Shown here piece after piece: positions 41,620 to 47,192 of a DNA stretch of 47,192 bases (position 1 is the stretch's first letter; every line of letters begins with the position of its first letter). A program made the translations under genes and the position numbers. The stretch spans positions 1 to 47,192 of the forward strand of contig DASPFV010000053.1 in NCBI GenBank assembly GCA_035620975.1. The letters run 5' to 3'. The notes beneath the pieces were generated by a model. The model was not told the origin of the DNA. It searched no databases and saw only the letters and a program-made list of their open reading frames with translations. This stretch comes from DASPFV01 sp035620975 (GTDB taxonomy: Bacteria > Acidobacteriota > Vicinamibacteria > Vicinamibacterales > 2-12-FULL-66-21).

Positions 41620-41991
41620 TTACCTCGTCCCGAGCGCGGCTTCGACGGCTTCGATCAACGCGGTGTCGCTGAATGGCTTGAACAGACACGCCACCGCGCC
41701 GGCGGCGAGGAGGCGCGGTTGCAGGGACTTGTCGCCATTTGCGGTGATGAAGACAATCGGAACACGTTTCCCGCGGCGTACCAATTCCTGTTGAAGATCT
41801 GGTCCGCTCATACCTGGTAATCCGACATCCAGGACCAAGCAACTCGTCGTGTCGGCGGCGTCTGCGGTGAGAAACGCGTCTGCCGATGCGAACGCCTGAA
41901 CAGCAAAGCCGACCTGCTTCAGGAGATCGGGCAGTGACTCGCGCACCGAGATGTCGTCGTCCACGACGGCCACCAGTGGGCGCTCGCTCAT
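41620..41991 (-). CDS. Single-domain response regulator (receiver only)
   Basis: 123 aa from the ATG at 41991, seven bases after GGGGA; an ATG six codons upstream (42009) is also open. The receiver has 'VAVVDDDISVRESLPDLL', 'CLVLDVGLPGMSGPDLQ', 'FITANGDKS' and 'CLFKPFSD'. No output domain follows. It probably competes for, or relays, phosphate between the two kinases and the FixJ-type regulator. It is the first gene of the regulator operon that starts at promoter 2 (42192-42148). Confidence 0.9.
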   Translation of the reverse strand: MSERPLVAVVDDDISVRESLPDLLKQVGFAVQAFASADAFLTADAADTTSCLVLDVGLPGMSGPDLQQELVRRGKRVPIVFITANGDKSLQPRLLAAGAVACLFKPFSDTALIEAVEAALGTR

Positions 41992-42074
41992 CGCGAGTCC
42001 CCATGACATGCGTCAGATGGCATCCACAGCGTGGGCCGGGCGCAACGCGCAATCGCGACTTGGCGCCAAGCTAG

Positions 42075-42088
42075 CGGTTGATCAACCG
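42075..42088. promoter_or_regulatory. Palindrome in the leader of the regulator operon
   Basis: CGGTTGATCAACCG is a perfect 14-base palindrome about 85 bases upstream of the receiver-only regulator and downstream of promoter 2. It may be a second operator or an RNA hairpin in the leader. Confidence 0.4.
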
Positions 42089-42147
42089 GTGTGATACGCA
42101 CAGACGCCTCGTCCCATTGGTGTGGTGGCCGTATTCGGTTCAGGAAC

Positions 42148-42192
42148 AGCATGCGCTAGCGTAACGGGCGACGTCTATTACACCTTAGTATC
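42148..42192 (-). promoter_or_regulatory. Shared-motif promoter 2, upstream of the response-regulator operon
   Basis: Read on the minus strand from 42192: GATACTAAGGTGT + AATAGACG, then exactly 15 bases, then GCGCATGCTGT. Over 22 bases it matches the motif at 38985 at 18 positions, and the GCGCAT block has identical spacing and is also followed by CTGT. It lies right after the stop codon of sensor kinase 2 and points to the regulator genes. Confidence 0.65.
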
Positions 42193-42200
42193 GGTCGCAG

Positions 42201-43677
42201 CTATGCTCCCGCTGATTCCATGGCGATGCTTGCGACATCGCAGGGAATCGACACCGAGAAGGTGGCTCCAGGTCCATCGTTCGGCTCCGCCCAGAGGCGA
42301 CCATGATGTCGCTCGATAATGGACCGACTGATCGACAGGCCGATGCCCATGCCGTCGGTTTTGGTTGTATAAAACGCGTCACAGAGCTTGTTCGCGCTCT
42401 GAGCGTCGATCCCCACGCCGGCATCGCGAACGCTCACACGCACACGATCGCCGTCCTCCCGTTCTGTTCTGATCACCAACTGCCGCGGCCGATCCTGCAC
42501 GTCAACCATTGCGTCCGACGCGTTGCGGAACAGGTTGAGGATGACCTGCTGGAGCTGAATACGATCACCGGTGACGTTCGGGAGGCCGACAGCGAGTTCC
42601 GCTTGAAGCGCAACTCGGTTTCGCTGAAGGTCACTCCTCGATATCGCGATCACTTCTTGAATCACCTCGTTCAGATCCAGCAGCTCGAGCGTGAACTCCC
42701 TCTTGCTGAAGAGCGCACGCAACCGCGTAACCACCTCTGAAGCGCGGTGACCATCGCGAATGGTGCGCCTCGCGGTCTCGCGCGCGCCCTCAACGTTTGG
42801 AGGATCGTTATCCAACATCCGCAGGCACGTACCGGCGTTGCTGATGATGCCCGGCAACGGCTGGTTCACCTCATGCGCGATTGAGGCGGTCAGTGTGCTC
42901 ACGGTCGCGACGCGCGCCACATGTGCGAGCTCTGAACGGGCCTCGTTCAGCGCCTCCTCGGCGATCTTCGTCTCCGTCAAGTCCTGAATCGCGCCGATGA
43001 AGAGAGGTCGGCCCGCGACACGCTCGATCACTCGGGCGAACGCGCGGACGTGCTTCAGCGTTCCGCTCCTGGTAATAATCCTGAAGACGAGATCGAAGTC
43101 TGCCCCGCCCAGCGAGCGCGTGAACCCGGCGTCGAACGACGCCAGGTCGTCAGGATGGATGACGTCGCGAACAACCTGCACCCTGATCGGCACGGCGGGA
43201 TCGAACTCGAAAATGCGATAGAGTTCCTCGGACCATACATGCTCGTCCACCGCGATATCCGCGGTGAAGTTACCGGTGTGACTCAGGCGCTGACCGTCGG
43301 CAAAGCTATCGTAGGCGCGTCTCAAATCTACCTCGGCCTGCTTTCGATCTTCGATATCGGTGTTTATCCCGTACCACTTGACGATCTTTCCCTCTCCGTC
43401 GCGGAGCGGATTCGTGCGGAAAAGAAACCACCGATACTCGCCGTCACGGCGGCGCAGTCGTGCTTCCGCCTCCCCGGGCGCTTCGGAAGCCATGATTCGC
43501 TGCCAGTTCCTCGACTTCGTTGGCGATGCCAGACAGTGTGTCCAGCGACGGGTTGACGATTCGAGGCGGCTCACCGCCACTCCAGAGGGCGGGTCGAGCC
43601 ATGATGCCGCGCAATTCGTTCAGAGCGTCACGCAGCCGCGTGACTTCGTCGGCCGGGGATTCGAGCGGAGGCTCCAC
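42201..43677 (-). CDS. PAS-domain sensor histidine kinase 2, frameshifted near the N-terminus
   Basis: The frame 42201-43580 holds 459 codons. It has a PAS/PAC region ('RRDGEYRWFLFRTNPLRD', 'GKIVKWYGINTDIEDRKQAE') and a second PAS domain ('WSEELYRIFEFDP', 'VIHPDDLASFDAGF'). It then has 'SIAHEVNQPLPGII' with the acceptor histidine, the N-box 'ILNLFRNASDAM', and the ATPase boxes 'DAGVGIDAQ' and 'GMGIGLSIS'. Upstream, 'EVTRLRDALNELRGIMARPALWSGGEPPRIV' lies in another frame; its best start is GTG at 43677 after GGGAG. One extra A at about 43507-43508 explains the shift (GAGGAACTGG for GAGGACTGG). Catalytic parts are intact, so an internal start could still give a working kinase. Confidence 0.8.
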
Positions 43678-43956
43678 GTCAGACTCCCATGCGTTATGCC
43701 GCGTCGAGCGTGCCCGCACAGAGTAGCGCATTGCCCAGGCGCCTGCCGCCTTCGGTTGTTCCTCGTCTTGTGAATCAATCGCCCCTCGGGCTTGGCTCAG
43801 GCCGTCGACGTAGAGCGGGGCGGGGTTGTCCGCTTGGAGCAGGAGGGTGCAAGGGGCGGAGGAAGACAATCATGTGGGATTGTCTCCCTCCAACTACGAG
43901 AGCGCGCAGCCGTCTGACAATTGTCCAGCCAACAGATGGTGGGATCGCACTGGAGC

Positions 43957-44661
43957 CTATGCGCGCACACGGTCGCGGGTGCGTTCGATTTGGTTTGCGC
44001 CCTGTCTGGCCGCCTGTTCTGGAGTCGACCCGAGCGCCCGGGCCGCGATGTATGCGGCGTACCACTGGGACCAATGGTGCTTCGGAGCCGTCGGTTCGTA
44101 TTCTCCGTGGCGTTTCTCGGCGTCCTGCAGGAGCGCTGTCAGCGTCGACACGTCCAGGCTGAGGCCGCGCCCAGGCAGCCGCCCCGTGACCTGCTGTAGC
44201 AGCCAGCCGTTCCCGTCGGGATCGTTGAATGAGGCGAACGAGAAGTACGAGCGGCCTTCCGGATCCGGACCCGGCACGCGTCCCTTGACCTCGGTCGCAC
44301 GAAGAAGCATGGAGTCGAAATGGAAGACCTCACTCACGTCGACGCCGCGTCCGATGAGCTCGGTACGTGCTGCATCCACGTCGTCGACGACGAGGAACGT
44401 TCCCTGAACCGATCCCGGTACGGCGGACGTAAAGCCCTTGCCGAACATGACAGAACATTGTGAACCGGGCGGTGTCATCTGCACGAGCCGCCAATCATCA
44501 CCATTGGCGAAATCGGCATCCAACCGCCACCCCAGGTGCTCGTAGAAGTGCTTGGCTCGATCGACGTCGGACACCGGGATAACGACGACCTCGAGCTTCA
44601 GATCCGTCCCGGTGGGAGTGTGAATGTGATCGGCGTCTTGCTGAATCGTGTGACTGCTCAT
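43957..44661 (-). CDS. VOC-superfamily (glyoxalase-like) protein
   Basis: 234 aa from ATG 44661, six bases after GGAGG. 'LEVVVIPVSDVDRAKHFYEHLGWRLDADF', 'TPPGSQCSVMFGKG', 'LVVDDVDAARTELIGRGVDVSEVF' and 'FASFNDPDGNGWLLQQV' form one full vicinal-oxygen-chelate domain (residues 20-160). A C-terminal 70-residue helical extension ('KHHWSQWYAAYIAARALGSTPEQAA') follows. Its start overlaps the stop of the flavoprotein gene (ATGA), so both are expressed together. The substrate is unknown; detoxification of a reactive metabolite is a plausible inference. Confidence 0.88.
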   Translation of the reverse strand: MSSHTIQQDADHIHTPTGTDLKLEVVVIPVSDVDRAKHFYEHLGWRLDADFANGDDWRLVQMTPPGSQCSVMFGKGFTSAVPGSVQGTFLVVDDVDAARTELIGRGVDVSEVFHFDSMLLRATEVKGRVPGPDPEGRSYFSFASFNDPDGNGWLLQQVTGRLPGRGLSLDVSTLTALLQDAEKRHGEYEPTAPKHHWSQWYAAYIAARALGSTPEQAARQGANQIERTRDRVRA

Positions 44662-46097
44662 TGTGCCCTCCATCCTTGGTGGTGAAAGAATTCGGCTCCC
44701 GCTATCGTTTCGATCGCGGATTTCGCGGCAAGTTCTTCGAGGGTTGCGCCAAGCACCCGGTTGAAGGCTGGGAACGGATGCATGACGTCGGCGAGCGCCT
44801 TCAACGGCGTCCTCAGTTTGATCGCGAGCACAAGCTCGCCCACGATCTCGCCGGCACGCGGCGTGACCAGTGTCGCGCCGATGAGCACGCCACGCATGCG
44901 GTCGGCCACCAGCTTCACCGCGCCCCCGTGGAAGTCGTGGATGTAGCCGCGTGCGGTCTCAGCCGGATCAGCGCGGGCAACGACGACGTCGATGCCTCTC
45001 GCGCGCGCGGCGGCCTCCGACAGTCCGACTGAGGCGATCTCCGGATCGGTGTACGTCACGCGAGGCACGGCCGTATGATCGGCCGTCGCGTCCTCGTCTC
45101 GCAGCCGCCGTGCAATCACTTGACCGTGGTAGTGAGCCAGGTGCGTGAACCCGCCGAGCCCCGTGACGTCCCCGGCTCCGAACACACCGGGATGCGCTTC
45201 GAGCGTCGCGGAATCCACCCGCAACCAGCCGCGCTCTGTCTGGGCAAGGCCGAAAGCACTCCATGCTTCCACGTTCGGCCGGCGGCCCGTCGCAACCAGC
45301 AACCGATCGGCCGCGACCATAGCTCCTGACTTGAGGTGGACGACTACTGGCGCGCGGCGGGGCGATGGCGCCGCGAACTGCCTTTCGATCTCGACACCGG
45401 AGTCTCCCACCATGACGGTGATACCGTCGGCTTCAAGGTGTGGCCGGAGGGCGGCTCCGACCTCTGGCTCCTCGAAACCAAGGAACGTAGTTCCAGCTTC
45501 GATGAGGGTCACTTTCGAGCCGAGCCGCGCGAACGCCTGCCCCAGCTCGACGCCAATGGCACCCGCTCCGAGTATCGCTAACGATGCCGGTAATTCGTTC
45601 GGTATCGCTGCTTGTCGATTGGTCCAGAAGTCAACCGTGTCCAGGCCTCGGATCCTCGGGATCGCCGCCGTGCTGCCGTTGGCGATCACGATGGCGCGAC
45701 CCGCGACGAGCTGCTCGCTCCCAACCGTGACCGTCCGCAGGTCGGTCAGCGTTCCTTGACCTCGAAAGAGCCTGGCGCCAGTCGCCACTATCGCGGCGGC
45801 GGGCCTGCTGTCATCGAGGTCGCGTGCCATCCAGCGCACGCGGTTCGAGACCTTGGCGAAGTCAACCGTCCAGTCCACGCGTGAAGCCGCGAGGAGACGA
45901 GCGCGATCAGCCTCGCTCAAGGTTTCGCCCGAGCGGAGCAGTGTCTTCGAAGGGATGCAGCCCCAGTACGGGCACTCGCCGCCGACGAGCTCTCGCTCGA
46001 CCACCGCCAGCGTCAGGCCACTGCCCTGAAGACCCGTGGCGATCGCTTCTGCGGCGACGCCGCCACCGAGACACACGACGTCAAATTCCTGCGTCAA
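44658..46097 (-). CDS. Pyridine nucleotide-disulfide oxidoreductase (mercuric reductase/lipoamide dehydrogenase-like)
   Basis: 479 aa, TTG start seven bases after GGAGG. The FAD motif is 'VVCLGGGVAAEAIATGL', and the redox-active pair is in 'GGECPYWGCIPSKTLLR' (CxxxxC). The NAD(P) motif 'LAILGAGAIGVELGQAFARLGSKVTLIE' follows, then 'LLVATGRRPNVE' and 'GVFGAGDVTGLGGFTHLAHY'. The C-terminal dimer domain carries 'TDPEIASVGLSEAAA' and 'AIKLRTPLKALADVMHPFPAFNR'. The family moves electrons from NAD(P)H through FAD and the disulfide to a substrate. The true acceptor is unclear; no N-terminal metal-binding domain is present. It is driven by promoter 3 and coupled to the VOC gene. Confidence 0.92.
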   Translation of the reverse strand: MTQEFDVVCLGGGVAAEAIATGLQGSGLTLAVVERELVGGECPYWGCIPSKTLLRSGETLSEADRARLLAASRVDWTVDFAKVSNRVRWMARDLDDSRPAAAIVATGARLFRGQGTLTDLRTVTVGSEQLVAGRAIVIANGSTAAIPRIRGLDTVDFWTNRQAAIPNELPASLAILGAGAIGVELGQAFARLGSKVTLIEAGTTFLGFEEPEVGAALRPHLEADGITVMVGDSGVEIERQFAAPSPRRAPVVVHLKSGAMVAADRLLVATGRRPNVEAWSAFGLAQTERGWLRVDSATLEAHPGVFGAGDVTGLGGFTHLAHYHGQVIARRLRDEDATADHTAVPRVTYTDPEIASVGLSEAAARARGIDVVVARADPAETARGYIHDFHGGAVKLVADRMRGVLIGATLVTPRAGEIVGELVLAIKLRTPLKALADVMHPFPAFNRVLGATLEELAAKSAIETIAGAEFFHHQGWRAQ

Positions 46098-46128
46098 GTC
46101 GGTCCTCCGTGACCATCGCGCGCCTCGA

Positions 46129-46173
46129 AGAATGCGCGCGTCAGGAGCACTTCGTCTATCAGACGTTGGTATT
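46129..46173 (-). promoter_or_regulatory. Shared-motif promoter 3, upstream of the flavoprotein/VOC operon
   Basis: On the minus strand from 46173: AATACCAACGTCT + GATAGACG, then exactly 15 bases, then GCGCATTCT. It matches the motif at 38985 at 19 of 22 positions and keeps the spacing to GCGCAT. CATTCT as -10 would start the mRNA near 46122, about 25 bases before the TTG start. Confidence 0.7.
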
Positions 46174-46295
46174 GCCTATCGGCATCAATGCGGGTACGCG
46201 AACTTGCTTCGGCCCGATACGAAGGTGTCGTCCATACGTTCGTCTGATGGACCCCAGGCGGCGCGTCTGGTGTCATGGCCTCGAAGGAGAAGGGC

Positions 46296-47167
46296 ATGAA
46301 ATCACTCGAACGCCTGACCTGCCGTGTTATCGGAATCGGAGTCATCGCTCTTGCCGCATTGACGTCTGTCACACTTTCGTCAACTCGCGCCGCTGCCGAC
46401 AGCAACGACACGGCGATCCGGCCGTTCCGCGTCAACGTGCCGAAGTCGAAGCCCGCCGACCTTCAACGGCGTCTCGCGGCCACACGGTGGCCCACCAAAG
46501 AGCTCGTCGAGGATCGATCGCAGGGCGTACAGCTCGCGACGCTCAAAGAGCTCGTCCGCTAACGCCCGACGGGTTGCTCGGCATCCACCTCAATCTACTC
46601 GCGGGGGCGCCGTTCATCGTCGACCGACTGCCGAAGGCCTCCGAGCAGGAACGCGCGGCGCACGCCGCGCTGGCGACGTTCACGACGGACGGCTTTGGCT
46701 ACTTCCAGGAGCAGGTCACGCGACCGCAGACGATTGGCTACTCGCTGCTGGATTCACCAGTCGGGCTCGCGGCCTGGATGCTCGACCATGACACGGACAG
46801 CTACTACAAGATCTCCCGCGTGTTCGTCGAAGGCAAGCCTGTGGGTAATCTCACCGGGGAAAGCATCGTCGACAACATCACGCTGTACTGGCTGACGGGC
46901 ACCGGCGCCTCGGCGGCGAGGTGGTACTGGGAGACCGGACGTGCCGGGGCCCGTGCGGCCGGCACGGCTCCTCCGCCGGTCAAGGTTCCCGTCGGCTTCA
47001 CGGCGTTCCCTGGCGAGATCTTCCCGGCCCCGCGCAGCTGGGTCGAGGTTGCCTACCCTGGCCTCGTCTACTACAACCAGGTCGATCGCGGCGGACACTT
47101 CGCGGCATGGGAAGAACCGGCACTCTTCGCGTCGGAGCTGCGCGCGGCGTTCAAGTCACTGCGATAA
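46296..47167 (+). pseudogene. Exported epoxide hydrolase with internal deletion
   Basis: ATG at 46296 follows AAGGAG and opens a signal peptide ('RVIGIGVIALAALTSVTL'). The N-terminal epoxide hydrolase block is next ('IRPFRVNVPKSKPADLQRRLAATRWP', 'QGVQLATLKELVR'), then a stop at 46560. From 46565 another frame gives 'PDGLLGIHLNLL', 'GYFQEQVTRPQTIGYSLLDSPVGLAAWMLD', 'DNITLYWLTGTGASAARWYWE' and the C-terminal histidine block 'DRGGHFAAWEEP'. About 150 residues with the oxyanion hole and the nucleophilic aspartate are missing between them, so no epoxide hydrolysis is possible. Confidence 0.85.
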
Positions 47168-47192
47168 CAAGTGGCCCGGCGGCCGGCGCGAT

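Noticed and set aside
1..47192. CRISPR array, rRNA or tRNA genes
   Set aside because: Looked for regular direct repeats and cloverleaf-like segments and saw none; the only repeats are the paired palindromes listed.

Overview
The window is high-GC bacterial DNA that reads most like an environmental member of the Acidobacteriota. This is inferred from two long MacB/FtsX-type duplicated permeases with no ATPase partner (the ADOP type), a sulfatase, a divalent-metal D-threonine-aldolase-like enzyme, and several small proteins typical of soil acidobacterial genomes. No rRNA, tRNA or CRISPR array was seen. I assign the taxon by pattern only.

Layout. 0-12.7 kb: two ADOP permeases, an EF-hand/lectin-like secreted protein, an MFS carrier, a tandem-ACT protein, a PLP enzyme, a metallo-beta-lactamase-fold hydrolase, a SnoaL-like protein and a methyltransferase. 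Two REP-like hairpins sit between convergent genes at 6.7-6.9 kb. 12.7-20 kb: a damaged stretch. It holds C-terminal remnants of a radical SAM enzyme and a MarR regulator, then a minus-strand carbohydrate operon in the order glgP'-glgX'-pgm-fba'-xfp. Phosphoglucomutase and phosphoketolase are intact, while glycogen phosphorylase, debranching enzyme and class I aldolase are broken. 20-25.8 kb: a phosphodiesterase-like protein, an AI-2E family permease, a sulfatase and a histidine-phosphatase-like protein. 26-27.7 kb: two PIN-domain toxin-antitoxin pairs, each with a palindrome at its promoter or start. 28-35.2 kb: a RibD-like reductase, DUF3072 protein, LigD-type ATP-dependent DNA ligase, beta-propeller protein, ArsR/SRPBCC pair, and a translationally coupled pair made of an exonuclease/GIY-YIG fusion and DNA polymerase IV.

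35.3-47.2 kb: a stress and signalling region mixing intact genes (msrA, DksA-like, two response regulators, two paralogous sensor kinases, VOC protein, flavoprotein disulfide reductase) with broken ones (GAPDH, Popeye-domain protein, TonB receptor tail, IS3 start, epoxide hydrolase). Three transcription units here share one promoter design. A 21-base motif, partly palindromic and ending in ATAGACG, is followed after exactly 15 bases by GCGCAT and a -10-like sequence. It lies upstream of sensor kinase 1, the response-regulator pair, and the flavoprotein/VOC pair. This suggests a small local regulon, plausibly run by the FixJ-type regulator encoded between the two kinases, and it is the most interesting signal in the window.

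Many disruptions are single-base indels, several in short homopolymers, so consensus error must be excluded. Large internal deletions, a gene-gene junction and a nonsense codon argue that at least part of the decay is real.
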